Notes: generated from the letters alone by a model not told the origin. Counted from the stretch's first letter, positions 43,399 to 54,071 are shown. The stretch is 64,000 nucleotides of DNA from Planctomycetaceae bacterium (GCA_014762625.1 JABURQ010000012.1:1-64000); one strand, 5' to 3'. Made by a program: numbers and translations.

Positions 43399-45060
43399 GT
43401 GAAAATTGCCTTTGCACAACTGAATCCCGTGGTTGGCGATCTTGCCGGCAACTCCCAAATGATCCTGGAAGCCGCCGCACAAGCCGCGGATCGGGGAGCC
43501 GATTTGCTGGTTGTCTCCGAACTCGTGATCAGCGGCTATCCGCCGAAAGACTTGCTCCTGAGAGAAGGATTCGTGGATCGCTGCGATCGGGCGATCGAAG
43601 AATTGGCTCAGGCGGAAGTCTTCCAGCGAGTCGCAGGAATCATCGGGCATCCAACAAGAAGAGGGCTCACCGGCCAGGCGATCGCGAACGCAGCCAGTCT
43701 CATCGCAGACGGCGCCATTCAATCGACAACGCACAAAACGCTCCTCCCGAACTACGACGTTTTTGACGAGCAACGCTACTTTTCGCCGTCGCGAAAAATT
43801 GCCCCGCTGGTTTTTCGAGACCGTAAGCTGGGAGTGCATATCTGCGAAGATGCCTGGTGGGGAGAATCCTCGACTCGCTATCACCAGAATCCCGCCCTCC
43901 ATCCGGATCCCATTTTTGAACTCGCGACCCAGGGCGCGGAATGCTTCATCAATCTCTCAGCCTCACCATTCGAACGCGATAAACGTCATCAGCGACTCAA
44001 TCTCGTGCGCAACCATGTCGAACGTCATCAGCGACCGTTTCTATTCGTCAATCAAGTCGGAGGAAACGACGATCTGGTCTTTGACGGACATAGCTTTGTC
44101 CTGAACGAACTCGGCGAAATGGTGTTGGAAGCTGCAGCATTCGAGACCGATTTTCAGATGATCGATCTCGACGCTTTGCCCGCCCCCCTCCAGGACTCCG
44201 AACAAGCGTACGAAAAAGACCTACTCGATGCACTGATCCTCGGACTGCGGGACTACATGCAGAAATGCGGCTTTTCCGATTGTGTCCTGGGACTCTCGGG
44301 AGGCGTCGATAGCGCGCTGGCGACCTATATTGCCGCTGCGGCGATGGGTCCGGAGCACGTCCACTGTCTGATGATGCCGAGTCGCTATTCCACCGAACAC
44401 AGCGTGGGAGATTCCCAAAAACTGGTGGAAGCGTTGGGCGTCGATGCGGAAATTATTCCCATCGATGAAATCCACAAAGCGTACGAGGCCACACCGATCG
44501 TGGGAGACGATTTGAAACTGCAACCGCTCGGCTTGCCCGATCAGAACCTCCAGGCGCGCATCCGGGGTGCCTGCGTCATGCTGCGAAGTAATACGCATGG
44601 CTGGATCGCGCTCGCCACCGGAAACAAAAGCGAACTCGCGGTCGGCTATTGCACCATTTACGGCGATATGGCGGGAGGCTTCGCGGTTCTCTCCGATCTT
44701 TTCAAACGCGATGTTTACGCCTTATGCAAATACATCAATCAAACACGCGAAGGACGGGAAGTCATTCCCGAGAATATTATTAACAAACCGCCCAGCGCCG
44801 AACTCGCCCCGGATCAGAAAGACCAGGACACGCTCCCTCCCTACGAGATCCTCGATGCGATCTTGGCTGGCCTGATCGAGCAACACAAATCAGTCGCCTC
44901 ACTTTGTGAAGAGTTTCCCGAAGAGACCGTCCGCTGGGTCGCCAACAAGCTCGATCGGAACGAATTCAAACGACGCCAGATGCCGCCGGGAATCAAACTG
45001 TCGCAACGCGCTTTCGGTACGGGTCGACGTATGCCGATGGCGGCTCGTTTTGACGGCTGA
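43399..45060 (+). CDS. nadE: Glutamine-dependent NAD+ synthetase
   Basis: The 553-residue protein begins (GTG start) with a carbon-nitrogen hydrolase (glutaminase) domain: [12 protein letters not shown] (catalytic Glu), [13 protein letters not shown] (Lys) and [10 protein letters not shown] (Cys). The C-terminal half is the synthetase with [13 protein letters not shown], the pyrophosphate-binding loop, and [18 protein letters not shown], ending RRMPMAARF. It makes NAD+ from deamido-NAD+, ATP and glutamine in the cytoplasm. The length is normal for the two-domain type. Confidence 0.95.
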   Translation: MKIAFAQLNPVVGDLAGNSQMILEAAAQAADRGADLLVVSELVISGYPPKDLLLREGFVDRCDRAIEELAQAEVFQRVAGIIGHPTRRGLTGQAIANAASLIADGAIQSTTHKTLLPNYDVFDEQRYFSPSRKIAPLVFRDRKLGVHICEDAWWGESSTRYHQNPALHPDPIFELATQGAECFINLSASPFERDKRHQRLNLVRNHVERHQRPFLFVNQVGGNDDLVFDGHSFVLNELGEMVLEAAAFETDFQMIDLDALPAPLQDSEQAYEKDLLDALILGLRDYMQKCGFSDCVLGLSGGVDSALATYIAAAAMGPEHVHCLMMPSRYSTEHSVGDSQKLVEALGVDAEIIPIDEIHKAYEATPIVGDDLKLQPLGLPDQNLQARIRGACVMLRSNTHGWIALATGNKSELAVGYCTIYGDMAGGFAVLSDLFKRDVYALCKYINQTREGREVIPENIINKPPSAELAPDQKDQDTLPPYEILDAILAGLIEQHKSVASLCEEFPEETVRWVANKLDRNEFKRRQMPPGIKLSQRAFGTGRRMPMAARFDG

Positions 45061-45164
45061 GTGAATCAATCGCGATTTTTCGCAAAACTTCTCGTCGATC
45101 GAAACTATTCCCAATACAATCGGCTTTCCACAGACCAGGAATTTCCTCCTCAGAAAGGATCACT

Positions 45165-45839
45165 ATGAAACCCGCACACCTGACGGCTCTCACTCTGATC
45201 GCGTTCACGTCATCTCTCGCCTCACTTTCCGCCGCGGAATGGACGCCTCTGTTCAACGGCGAGAATCTCGACGGTTGGCATAATCCCTACGAATGGGGAA
45301 ATGCCGAAGTCGTGGACGGGGAAATTCATCTCACCGCCGATAAAAAATTCTTTCTCGTCACCGACAAAAAATACGGTGATTTCGTGCTCGAAGGGGAAAT
45401 CCTCCTGCCTGCCGGCAAAGCAAATTCCGGGTTCATGTTCCGCTGCCACGAACAGAAGAACAAAGTCTTCGGCTATCAGGCCGAAGTGGATGGTTCCGAT
45501 CGTCGCTGGTCGGGGGGGTTGTACGATGAAGGTCGGCGTCAGTGGTTGTGGCCGAGTCAGTCGGGTCGAACCAAGGACAAAAAAGCACTCACCCACGAAG
45601 CGGAATCCAAGGAATTCTTCAAACAGCCCGCAGTACGAAATGCTCTCAAGCGAAATGACTGGAACACCTATCGCATCACCTGCCGGGGAAACAAACTGAA
45701 AATCGAAGTGAACGGCGTCGTCACGACTGAGTACGAAGACGATGTTGACGCGACCGGATTCATCGCGATCCAGCATCACGGCGAAGAGGGCCAGACTTAC
45801 CGATTTCGGAACCTCCGCATCAAGGAGTTGGAGGAGTAA
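45165..45839 (+). CDS. Exported DUF1080 (3-keto-disaccharide hydrolase-type) protein
   Basis: The 224-residue protein has a signal peptide (MKPAHLTALTLIAFTSSLAS, cleavage near LSAAE) and the DUF1080 signature: WTPLFNGENLDGWHN, NSGFMFRCHEQ, GYQAEVDGSDRRWSGGLYDEGRR and WNTYRITCRGNKLKIEVNGV. The fold is a concanavalin-like jelly roll. Members of the family split 3-keto-glycosides or bind sugars in planctomycetes and others. An AGAAAGGA site precedes the start. Its 3' end overlaps the convergent EEP gene by 20 bases. Confidence 0.85.
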   Translation: MKPAHLTALTLIAFTSSLASLSAAEWTPLFNGENLDGWHNPYEWGNAEVVDGEIHLTADKKFFLVTDKKYGDFVLEGEILLPAGKANSGFMFRCHEQKNKVFGYQAEVDGSDRRWSGGLYDEGRRQWLWPSQSGRTKDKKALTHEAESKEFFKQPAVRNALKRNDWNTYRITCRGNKLKIEVNGVVTTEYEDDVDATGFIAIQHHGEEGQTYRFRNLRIKELEE

Positions 45840-46842
45840 TTTCCCCCTCCAGCATCCAGCGACAGAGCACCGGGTGATGATCGGACCCCTCGGTTTCCGA
45901 GAGGACGCGCAAATCGTCCAGTCGGATCCCGGCTGAAGGGAGTATGTGATCGATGGGGATGCGCGTGAGAGGTTTGTTCTTCGCCCACGACGTGAGCAGA
46001 CCGCGTCCGCGCCGAGAATCCTTGAGCCGCGCGTCTCGTAAGAAGTGCTGAAAATGAGGAGACCAGGGGGTAATATTCAAATCCCCCGCCACGATCACCG
46101 GACCGTCGAGCGAGGCGGCAAACTCAGCCAGCTCGTCCAGTTGCTGGTTTCGGATCCGACTGTACCGCGCTCCCGCCGGCGGTAAGGTATGAACCCCCAG
46201 AATCGTCGTGCCGTTGTCGAGCGTCGCGATCACGGTATTCTCCAACTCCGCTCCCACCCGACGGATGGCGATCTCTTTGAGCGGATACCGGCTTAGAATC
46301 CCCGATCCGAATGCCCCCAGAGCAGGAGAATATTCCTGATAGGGATAGACGTCGCGAAGCTGGTCCAATTCGAGGCTGAGATCGTGAGAAACTTCCAGCA
46401 GAATCACGATGTCCGCCGAGTGCTCCCGAAGTTGAGAGACGATCCCGGTATGATTCGCATTCTGAAACAGGACATTCCAGACCATCAGCGTCGGGGCCGA
46501 CTCGGGAAGCGGATCGGACTTCTGCGGTATCAGATAAGGGGCAATCATCGCTCCCTGAGCAACAACGAGAAACAACGTCAGCAGAGCCGGTTTCCAGTAC
46601 GCCTGTGAGACGGCGATCGACAGCAGCAGCAATCCCAGCACGAACCCCTGCACGCGAAAATGGGTAAACAGGTCTGCAAACCACCAGAACCGGGCAAACA
46701 TCGCCAGCATGAACGCGATCGTCAGACCAACCGTTCCCAGCCAGAAAAGTGTCAGCAAGATACGTTTCCCAAACGGCTCCAGCTCCTGAGCCGATTCCGT
46801 CACCTGCTCCGGTGAACGGGCATTCTGAGTCGTCAGTGGCAT
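45820..46842 (-). CDS. Membrane-anchored endonuclease/exonuclease/phosphatase-family protein
   Basis: The 340-residue protein has an N-terminal region with three to four hydrophobic helices (residues about 30-105) and a C-terminal EEP domain: PTLMVWNVLFQNANH, ADIVILLEVSHDL, LGVHTLPPAG, VIVAGDLNITPWSPHF and IDHILPSAG ... EGSDHHPVLC. The Asn, Glu, Asp/Asn and SDHHP residues are those of DNase I-type metal-dependent phosphodiesterases. The domain would face the periplasm. It starts one base after the STN-like gene. Confidence 0.88.
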   Translation of the reverse strand: MPLTTQNARSPEQVTESAQELEPFGKRILLTLFWLGTVGLTIAFMLAMFARFWWFADLFTHFRVQGFVLGLLLLSIAVSQAYWKPALLTLFLVVAQGAMIAPYLIPQKSDPLPESAPTLMVWNVLFQNANHTGIVSQLREHSADIVILLEVSHDLSLELDQLRDVYPYQEYSPALGAFGSGILSRYPLKEIAIRRVGAELENTVIATLDNGTTILGVHTLPPAGARYSRIRNQQLDELAEFAASLDGPVIVAGDLNITPWSPHFQHFLRDARLKDSRRGRGLLTSWAKNKPLTRIPIDHILPSAGIRLDDLRVLSETEGSDHHPVLCRWMLEGEITPPTP

Positions 46843-46843
46843 G

Positions 46844-47980
46844 TCAGTCTTTCGGTCGCATCGTTACCGTCACACCACTCAGATCGAACGCGATGCCAAG
46901 AGGGGTCAACAACGCCTGAAAAAATTCTTCCGCACTTGCTTCCTTTACGTTGATTTCCACCAGAGTGTTGAGATCTATCTCGGCGGCGGCGAAAGATTTT
47001 GCATCCCACACGAAATGGACTCCGGATTTCTGTAGCTCCGTCAGCACGGCGGAAGCAGGAACGTCTCTCAGGGTCAACGTAAATAACCGTTTCGACAGCG
47101 GTATCAGGGCAATGGAATCCTCCCCTTGCAGCTTTCGTCGACCGCTGCGAAAATCGCGGATGGCCGCGTGATCTTCCACCAGCCCCGTCACAGTCACTCG
47201 CCGACCGCGGACAGAAATCTCCGCCGCCGGAGCCATCCGTTGCCAGTCTTCGGGATCTTCTCCCGACTTCAGGGTATAGACGTCTGAAAGCATTAATTCG
47301 CTGGTTTCCGGGAGCGGCACCAGAGTCATGGACTCGCCGTCTCTGGACAGTTCAAAGGTCAAATCGAAACCGAGCAGGAGAATTGAAAACAGTTCCACCG
47401 GTGTTGCGTCCGGGATCACGCCCGCCGACCAGACGTCGTGCTCGATCGCCTCAGGATTCTTCACAGCGACCCCCACAAACTCCGCAAGTTCGAGGACGAG
47501 ATTGCGAGGTTCGGAAAGTATCGGCCAGGCATAATCCTGCGACCGGGTCCAGGCTGGCCCCGGTCGGTTCCGGAAGACGCGTTTCAGATCCAATTGTCGT
47601 TGTGCCATCAGGCTTCGCAACAGCCTCGTCTGAATTTCGGGACCGACATAGACAACCTGCCCCGTCAAAGAAACCCGGCACCCCGCCGATTCTCCGATGC
47701 GGTTTAACAGATCGCGTACGCTCCCCCGGGATTCCGAAAGTTCGATGATTTGCTCGGGATCGATGCGACGATCCCGAAAACAGGCCAGGCCGTAAGACTG
47801 TTCGATCTGTTGCAGAGTTTCCTTGAGTGACAATCCGGAAAGCGAGGCGACCCCCGGCTCGTCCAGACGGTCGTCGAACTCACGACCGGTACGAAACTCA
47901 CTCTCGGCATTCAGGAAGCCTGCCCCAAGTCCCAGAAGAAAAATCAGGCCTGTTAGAAAGCGTTGGTATGGAAACGACAT
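46844..47980 (-). CDS. Exported protein with secretin/STN-like domains
   Basis: The 378-residue protein has a signal peptide (RFLTGLIFLLGLGAGFLNAE). Then come repeated beta-alpha-beta units like the STN/secretin N-domains: LSLKETLQQIEQSYGL with RIDPEQIIELSESRGSVRDLL; ATPVELFSILLLGFDLTF; and FTLTLRDVPASAVLTELQKSGV with EINVKEASAEEFFQALLTPLGI. There is no membrane-ring domain. It may be a ligand or protein-binding periplasmic adaptor. It is the first gene of a two-gene unit with the EEP gene. Confidence 0.7.
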   Translation of the reverse strand: MSFPYQRFLTGLIFLLGLGAGFLNAESEFRTGREFDDRLDEPGVASLSGLSLKETLQQIEQSYGLACFRDRRIDPEQIIELSESRGSVRDLLNRIGESAGCRVSLTGQVVYVGPEIQTRLLRSLMAQRQLDLKRVFRNRPGPAWTRSQDYAWPILSEPRNLVLELAEFVGVAVKNPEAIEHDVWSAGVIPDATPVELFSILLLGFDLTFELSRDGESMTLVPLPETSELMLSDVYTLKSGEDPEDWQRMAPAAEISVRGRRVTVTGLVEDHAAIRDFRSGRRKLQGEDSIALIPLSKRLFTLTLRDVPASAVLTELQKSGVHFVWDAKSFAAAEIDLNTLVEINVKEASAEEFFQALLTPLGIAFDLSGVTVTMRPKD

Positions 47981-48270
47981 AATCGTGCTTTACAGGGGAT
48001 GCGGAGTTAGTTGAGCCTGGCTTCTTATTCGCTTTTCGAGGCGAGAATGAGTGATCTGTTGTCCGATTGCGGCGGTCGAAGCAGCCGAATCCCCTAGATT
48101 CGGCGATGCAGACCAACAATAAGCGGGTGACAGACCGCCATTCGTAGCCAAAATGGAATTTGAAGACAGGCGCTTAAGTGCTGGAGTACGCCTGGGGTCG
48201 ATGATACCATGAACATCAAGGCACATTGAATCCTTTTCGTGCATCTCGTTTTGCCCATCGCGAAAAAATC

Positions 48271-50328
48271 ATGACCAACACACACGCGGTCGGGATCGAC
48301 CTCGGAACAACCTATAGCTGTATCGCATACCTGAACGAACACGGCGAGCCGATCACCATTTCCAATGCGGAAGGAGAATCGTCCACACCGTCCGCTATCC
48401 TGATCGACGGCGACGAAGTCGTCGTCGGGACCGAAGCCTTGCGCAATGCCATCATGCGTCCCCAGGATGTCATCGTGAATGCGAAACGATACATCGGCAA
48501 CCGGGATAAATTCTGGACGATTGACGGGCGACGTATCTCACCCATCGAAGCCGAAGCGATGATCCTCAAAAAAATGATCGGCGATGCTCAGGAACAAATC
48601 GGCAACATCGAAGAAGCCGTAATCACAGTTCCCGCTCAGTTCAGCGATCAACAACGACACGACACCATCGAAGCCGGTCATCGTGCGGGTTTGCAACGAG
48701 TGGATATCATCAACGAACCGGTCGCCGCTTCGCTGTGCCACGTCCTGGGAACGGAAGGAATGTGGTTCAGTGAACTCGCCGACGAGCAAACCATTCTCGT
48801 CTACGACCTCGGGGGCGGAACGTTCGACCTGTCGCTGGTCCGCTACAAAAAAGATTCCGTGGAAGTGATCGCCTCCTCGGGAGATTTACACTTAGGTGGG
48901 ATTGACTGGAACAATGCGTTGATGAATGCGCTCGCCGATCAGTTTACCCGCGAATTCGGAGCCGACCCGCGCACCGACCCCTCGAGTCTGCAGGCTTTAG
49001 CACTGGAAGTGGAACAGTGCAAACGAAGTCTCAGCGTTCGCGAGAAAACCGCGCTCACCATCCTCCACGGCGGATCGCGGAAAAGTTATCAGGTGGAACA
49101 GCAGCAATTTGAAATGGTCACCCAGCCGTTGGTGCAAAAAACGCTCGATATCACCAAAAAACTACTGAAGGACCAGAATAAGGGATGGGCCCACGTCGAT
49201 GCGGTGCTCACGACCGGCGGTTCTTCACGCATGCCGATGGTGCGGGAATCACTCAAGAATCTCAGCGGTACCACGCTCAATACCTCTCTCTCCCCCGATC
49301 AATCGATCGCCCATGGAGCGACCTATTATGCGGGGATGTTACTCAGTAACAACAAGTTCGCTCGTTCGATCCTGGGTGAAAAAGCCAGAGAACGATTGCG
49401 CAAAGTCAAACAGGTCAGCGTCACGGCTCGTTCCCTGGGGATTCTCGTCCGGGACATGAAAATCGACAAACGCGTGCCCCATTTTCTGATCCCCGCGAAC
49501 AGTCCACTTCCCGCGGAAGCCGTCCATACCTTTGGAACCGTAGTCCCGAATCAGAAACGCGTCCACCTTCAAGTCGTCGAGAGCGGCCTCACGCCGGAGG
49601 CTGACGTTTCGCGGATCGGACATTGCGTCATTGACGAGTTACCGATCGATCTCCCGGAAGGCTCCAAAATCGCGGTGACGATTCGTTACGACGAAGAAGC
49701 CAAAGTGCATGTGTCGGCCAAAGAGTTGAAAAGCGGCAAAGAGGCGATGACCGAAATCCTCCGGAAGGATTCGGCCATCAATCAGTTGGAAGTCAATACC
49801 GCCGACGAGGAAGCACCGATCGAACTGGAACCGGCTCCCGATGATGAGGTTCTGATGGTTGAGGAGGGCGAAGATGAAAAACCAACACCTAAACCGTCTG
49901 CGCCTCAGCCTGCCCCCAAGGTCAAAGCTCCTCCCCCGATCAAAGCGGTGCCCGATAAACTGGATCGCGCCGATCGGCCGGTGCCGCTTTGTAATCGCTG
50001 CGGCGAACCTTTGAACTCCAAGGGGAATTGTCCGAGTTGCGGGTCGTTGAGCGACGCGAGAAAACGAAAACTTAAAAAACAGAAGCTGCTCCAGCAGAAG
50101 AAACAAGCGGCGGCGCGAAAAGCCAGAGAACAACAAGCACGCAAGAAACCCAAAGTCCGACCGCTCCCTCCGCCGGGGCAGAAGAATCGCCCTCCAGAAA
50201 ACCCCGCCTCCCCAAAGAAACCGAACATCAAACCGGTTTCTTCCGATGATGACATCCTGGAACTCCCCGATTCCAAACGCCAACTGGAAGAAGGGGAAGA
50301 GGATTTCTGGTCGAATTTCGAAGAGTGA
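48271..50328 (+). CDS. Hsp70/DnaK-like chaperone with a C-terminal zinc ribbon
   Basis: I start at 48271 (MTNTHAVGIDLGTTYSCIAY), the normal Hsp70 opening; a longer frame from 48226 has no support. The ATPase domain has GIDLGTTYS, NEPVAASL, VYDLGGGTFDLS, TGGSSRMPMV and a truncated substrate-binding beta domain. Instead of the helical lid there is a Glu/Pro-rich linker, then a zinc ribbon (LCNRCGEPLN, C574 and C577, and NCPSCG, C587 and C590), then a Lys/Arg/Gln-rich coil (KKQKLLQQKKQAAARKAREQ). The total is 685 residues. It is probably not the housekeeping DnaK. The ribbon suggests nucleic-acid or protein docking. menC follows 10 bases later. Confidence 0.88.
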   Translation: MTNTHAVGIDLGTTYSCIAYLNEHGEPITISNAEGESSTPSAILIDGDEVVVGTEALRNAIMRPQDVIVNAKRYIGNRDKFWTIDGRRISPIEAEAMILKKMIGDAQEQIGNIEEAVITVPAQFSDQQRHDTIEAGHRAGLQRVDIINEPVAASLCHVLGTEGMWFSELADEQTILVYDLGGGTFDLSLVRYKKDSVEVIASSGDLHLGGIDWNNALMNALADQFTREFGADPRTDPSSLQALALEVEQCKRSLSVREKTALTILHGGSRKSYQVEQQQFEMVTQPLVQKTLDITKKLLKDQNKGWAHVDAVLTTGGSSRMPMVRESLKNLSGTTLNTSLSPDQSIAHGATYYAGMLLSNNKFARSILGEKARERLRKVKQVSVTARSLGILVRDMKIDKRVPHFLIPANSPLPAEAVHTFGTVVPNQKRVHLQVVESGLTPEADVSRIGHCVIDELPIDLPEGSKIAVTIRYDEEAKVHVSAKELKSGKEAMTEILRKDSAINQLEVNTADEEAPIELEPAPDDEVLMVEEGEDEKPTPKPSAPQPAPKVKAPPPIKAVPDKLDRADRPVPLCNRCGEPLNSKGNCPSCGSLSDARKRKLKKQKLLQQKKQAAARKAREQQARKKPKVRPLPPPGQKNRPPENPASPKKPNIKPVSSDDDILELPDSKRQLEEGEEDFWSNFEE

Positions 50329-50338
50329 AAGACTATCG

Positions 50339-51451
50339 ATGAAAATTGACCGGATCGATCTGGTTCACGTCGCGATGCCTCTGATCTATCCGTGGCGAAC
50401 CGCTTACGGAGAAGACGCCGAAATCCATTCCATCCTGTGTCGGCTCGAATCCGGGTCGATCCATGCCTGGGCCGAAAGTTGCCCGCTGGCGGCTCCCTGC
50501 TATTCCCCCGAACATGCGGAAGGGCTGTATCTGACCGCTCGAAAATGGTTCGCGCCGACCCTGCTCGGCCAGGAGATCGATTCGGGCGAGGAGCTACAAA
50601 AGCGACTGGCGCACTTCAAAGGAAATCAATTCGCCAAGGCGCTCTTTGACAATGCCTGGTGGGTTTTGAAATCGCGAATCGAAAACCAGCCTCTCCATAA
50701 ACTCTGGGGAGCGACTCGCAGCGAAATTCCCGTCGGAGACGATTTCGGCATCCGGGATTCAATTGACGACCTGCTTGCGTTGATTGATGAATCGGTCCGC
50801 AAACGATTCCCGCGGATCAAATTAAAATTTCGTCCCGGCTGGGATGTTGACATGCTCGCCGCGGTCCGCGCCGCTTTCCCCGACACCACGTTTCATATCG
50901 ATTGCAACAGCGGCTATCGCCTGTCGGATCGGGAATTGTTCCAGAAGATCGATGACTTCCAGTTGGCGATGATCGAACAACCACTCGCCTACGACGACCT
51001 CGTCGATCACGCCGAACTGCAAAAGGTCATTCAGACGCCCGTCTGTCTGGACGAAAGTCTCAATTCTCTCCGCCGCGCAGAACAGGCGATCCGGCTACAG
51101 AGCTGCCGATACGCCAACATCAAACCGGCTCGAGTAGGTGGTCTGACGAACGCCGTCAAGATGCACGATCTATTTCAGCAGGCCGGGATTCCGTGTTGGG
51201 TGGGGGGGATGCTGGAAAGTGCCACGGGAGCGTCACTCTGCGTGGAACTCGCCATGCTCGACAACTTCACCTATCCCGCCGACATTTTCCCCAGCAGCCG
51301 ATATTACCGCGAAGATCTGGCGGAAACCCCGCTGGAACTGACGACCAGCTCCGACGGCGTGCCGAGTGTTGAGGCGATTGACCGGATTCCCGATCCCGAC
51401 CCCGGACGGCTGCAAAAAATGACGATCCAATCCTGGTCCAGCACTGATTGA
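50339..51451 (+). CDS. menC: Enolase-superfamily enzyme, o-succinylbenzoate synthase type
   Basis: The 370-residue protein (start at 50339) is an enolase-superfamily member of the muconate-lactonising group: Lys pair KLKFRPGW, metal ligands in HIDCNSGY, MIEQPLAYDD and CLDESLNS, and the second Lys in ANIKPARVGG. This pattern matches MenC-2/N-acylamino acid racemase. In menaquinone synthesis it dehydrates SHCHC to o-succinylbenzoate; racemase activity is an alternative and the sequence alone cannot decide. It starts 10 bases after the Hsp70 gene. Confidence 0.8.
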   Translation: MKIDRIDLVHVAMPLIYPWRTAYGEDAEIHSILCRLESGSIHAWAESCPLAAPCYSPEHAEGLYLTARKWFAPTLLGQEIDSGEELQKRLAHFKGNQFAKALFDNAWWVLKSRIENQPLHKLWGATRSEIPVGDDFGIRDSIDDLLALIDESVRKRFPRIKLKFRPGWDVDMLAAVRAAFPDTTFHIDCNSGYRLSDRELFQKIDDFQLAMIEQPLAYDDLVDHAELQKVIQTPVCLDESLNSLRRAEQAIRLQSCRYANIKPARVGGLTNAVKMHDLFQQAGIPCWVGGMLESATGASLCVELAMLDNFTYPADIFPSSRYYREDLAETPLELTTSSDGVPSVEAIDRIPDPDPGRLQKMTIQSWSSTD

Positions 51452-51565
51452 ATCCGGAATACTTTCAATCCGGCAATTTAACAGAGCGCGGTTTGACCTT
51501 TGACAACCAGTCCTTCACAATACCTCTCCAAACTACATTCTGCACGTTATTTGAATCGACTCTTC

Positions 51566-51916
51566 ATGGCTGAATTTCAGACCGTCGCAAAAGTGGGCGA
51601 CATCCCTGCCGGTGAAGGACGTACCTTTCCCGTGAACGGAAAACTGGTCGGCGTATTCCTCGTTGATGATGAGTATCTCGCGATTAACGATCTCTGTCCG
51701 CATATGGGAGCGTCACTCTCGGGCGGATGGGTCGAAGAGGGTTGCGTCACCTGTCCCTGGCATGCCTGGCGTTTCGATCTTCAGGACGGCACGTGGCGGG
51801 AGAACCCGAAAGTCAAAACTGAAAGTTACGAAACCCGTGTGGAAGGAGATTCGATTCAGGTTCTCGTTCCCGACGCGGAAACTCCTTCACGTTCCTCAGA
51901 TTCCACCGCCTCTTAA
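51566..51916 (+). CDS. Rieske [2Fe-2S] protein, NirD-like
   Basis: The start at 51566 (MAEFQTVAKVGDIPAGEGR) gives 116 residues, the size of a stand-alone Rieske ferredoxin. The cluster ligands are in DLCPHMGASL (Cys, His) and VTCPWHAWRF (Cys, His). It is likely a ferredoxin component of an oxygenase or reductase; no partner is next to it. The next gene is a DUF1080 protein, 25 bases later. Confidence 0.9.
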   Translation: MAEFQTVAKVGDIPAGEGRTFPVNGKLVGVFLVDDEYLAINDLCPHMGASLSGGWVEEGCVTCPWHAWRFDLQDGTWRENPKVKTESYETRVEGDSIQVLVPDAETPSRSSDSTAS

Positions 51917-51941
51917 TCTCTATATTATTCAGGAGAGATGT

Positions 51942-52703
51942 ATGACTCGCTCGATCAGTTATCTCATGGCTTCAATCATATCCTTCGCTGTGATCTCCGT
52001 TACCTCCGCAGCAGAATTTGAACCGCTCTTCGACGGCAGCAGTCTCGAAGGCTGGAAACACAATGGGAACTGGAAAATTGAAGAAGGCGCGATCACCCGC
52101 GAAGGTAAAGGGGGGAGCCTCGTCTACAAAGCGAAAAAAGTCCCCGATGACTTCGAACTGGTGTTCGAATGGAAAGTCGCTCCCGGCTCGAATAGCGGCG
52201 TTTACTATCGACCGACACAGTATGAGTATCAGATTCTCGATAACAGCAAACATGCGGACGGCAAAAACCCGCGCACGTCGGCAGCCTCGCTCTATTTCTG
52301 CATGCCTCCCTCCCACGACAACACCAAAACTCCGGGGGAATGGAACCAGGGACGCATCATCTGCAAAGGAACCGTCATTCAGCACTGGCTCAACGGAGAG
52401 AAAGTGGTCGGCTTCGATTACACCGATCCCAAATATGCGGCGGAAGTCAAAATGCTGAAACAGCGCGGCGGGAATCTCGCAGCCCGAGGCGCATTTCTCA
52501 GCTTACAGGATCACGGCGATCCGGTCTGGTATCGAAACATCAAGTTGAGGGAACTGGGGCCCGACGATCGACTCGATCGCACTCCCGTCGCACCGCAGGA
52601 ACTAACTGCCGCACAAAAAAAAGCCGAAGCCGAAAAGCTCTCACGAATCGTCGAAAATCGGAAGCGAGCTCAGGAAAGAGCAAAACAGAAGAATAAGAAG
52701 TAA
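51942..52703 (+). CDS. Second exported DUF1080 protein
   Basis: The ATG at 51942 has AGGAGA six bases before it and gives a signal peptide (MTRSISYLMASIISFAVISV, cleavage near TSAAE). The 253-residue protein has FEPLFDGSSLEGWKHNGNW, SNSGVYYRPTQYEYQILDN, WNQGRIICKGTVIQHWLNGE and SLQDHGDPVWYRNIKLREL, the full DUF1080 pattern, then a Lys/Glu/Arg-rich C-terminal tail (EKLSRIVENRKRAQERAKQK). It likely acts on glycosides outside the cytoplasm. It is related to the protein at 45165 but not adjacent. Confidence 0.87.
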   Translation: MTRSISYLMASIISFAVISVTSAAEFEPLFDGSSLEGWKHNGNWKIEEGAITREGKGGSLVYKAKKVPDDFELVFEWKVAPGSNSGVYYRPTQYEYQILDNSKHADGKNPRTSAASLYFCMPPSHDNTKTPGEWNQGRIICKGTVIQHWLNGEKVVGFDYTDPKYAAEVKMLKQRGGNLAARGAFLSLQDHGDPVWYRNIKLRELGPDDRLDRTPVAPQELTAAQKKAEAEKLSRIVENRKRAQERAKQKNKK

Positions 52704-52736
52704 TTCATCTCCTCAACGACTTCCCCCCGGACAAGG

Positions 52737-54071
52737 ATGATTCCCGTGACTGAGTCTACCAACAGCAACAATAATGTGTTTGACGATGCCATTAAGAGGC
52801 TCGACGCCGCGTTCGAACACGCCAGTATCGACGAAGAAGCTCTCGAAAAACTCAAGCATCCTCGACAAACTTTGGAAGTCTCTATTCCGGTCCGGATGGA
52901 TGACGGATCGCTGCAAATCTTTCAAGGTTACCGCGTCCGTCACGACGATACCCGCGGTCCCACCAAAGGCGGATTACGCTATCACCCCGACGTCGATCTC
53001 GCCGAAGTGAAGGCGCTCGCCTTTTGGATGACCTTCAAATGTGCCGTCGTCGGTTTACCGTACGGCGGGGGGAAAGGCGGGGTGACCGTCAATCCGAAGA
53101 AACTTTCGCGGATGGAACTGGAGCGATTGAGTCGCGGATTCATCGCGCAGATCGCCGACTTCATCGGTCCCGAAACTGACGTTCCCGCTCCCGACGTCTA
53201 CACTAACTCCATGATTATGGGGTGGATGATGGACGAGTATTCCAAAATCACACGTCGACGAACCCCAGCCGTCATTACCGGTAAACCGGTCCCCCTCGGC
53301 GGTTCTCTCGGTCGTGACGACGCGACGGGGCGAGGTGCCTACTACTGCATCAAAGAACTGGAGAAGAAACGAGACTGGAACCCGGAAGAGATTACCGTCG
53401 CCATTCAGGGTTTCGGAAATGCGGGACAACACGTCGCCCATCTCCTCCACGCCGACGGATACAAAATCGTCGCGGTAAGCGACTCCAAGGGAGGAATCTA
53501 CAAGCCGGAAGGCTTCGACGTCCCCAGTCTGATTCACACCAAAAACGAGTCCCGCGTACTCAAAGCGGTCTATTGCGAAGGCTCGGTCTGTGAAGCGATT
53601 GATGCCGAGACGATCACGAACGAGGAACTTCTGGAACTCGGCGTCGATCTGCTCCTGCCGTCCGCTCTGGAAAATCAGATCACCGAACGGAACGCCAACA
53701 ACATCAAGGCCAAAGTGATCGTCGAAGTTGCGAACGGCCCCGTCACTTCTCAAGCCGACGAAATTTTGAAATCGCAAGACGATCTTCTGATTGTCCCCGA
53801 TATTCTCGCCAACGCTGGCGGTGTGACCGTCAGCTACTTCGAATGGGTCCAAAACAAACAAGGCTATTACTGGGAACTGGAGACCGTGCATCAAAAGCTG
53901 CATGAGATCATGTCGCGCGAGTTCAATAACGTCTACGACATCATGATCAATAAAAGCATCGATATGCGAACCGCCGCTTATGTGCTTGGCCTGAATCGAA
54001 TCGGCGAAGCCGTGGAATCGTTGGGGACGATGAAGTATTTCGCCGCCGACGACCTCCGAGCCACCCAATAA
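52737..54071 (+). CDS. gdhA: Glutamate dehydrogenase (Glu/Leu/Phe/Val dehydrogenase family)
   Basis: The 444-residue protein has the substrate domain with [32 protein letters not shown] (catalytic Lys) and [19 protein letters not shown], and a Rossmann domain with [17 protein letters not shown] (GxGNxG), then [13 protein letters not shown] and [15 protein letters not shown]. It interconverts glutamate with 2-oxoglutarate and ammonium. Coenzyme preference cannot be stated. The length is usual for hexameric GDH. Confidence 0.93.
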   Translation: MIPVTESTNSNNNVFDDAIKRLDAAFEHASIDEEALEKLKHPRQTLEVSIPVRMDDGSLQIFQGYRVRHDDTRGPTKGGLRYHPDVDLAEVKALAFWMTFKCAVVGLPYGGGKGGVTVNPKKLSRMELERLSRGFIAQIADFIGPETDVPAPDVYTNSMIMGWMMDEYSKITRRRTPAVITGKPVPLGGSLGRDDATGRGAYYCIKELEKKRDWNPEEITVAIQGFGNAGQHVAHLLHADGYKIVAVSDSKGGIYKPEGFDVPSLIHTKNESRVLKAVYCEGSVCEAIDAETITNEELLELGVDLLLPSALENQITERNANNIKAKVIVEVANGPVTSQADEILKSQDDLLIVPDILANAGGVTVSYFEWVQNKQGYYWELETVHQKLHEIMSREFNNVYDIMINKSIDMRTAAYVLGLNRIGEAVESLGTMKYFAADDLRATQ

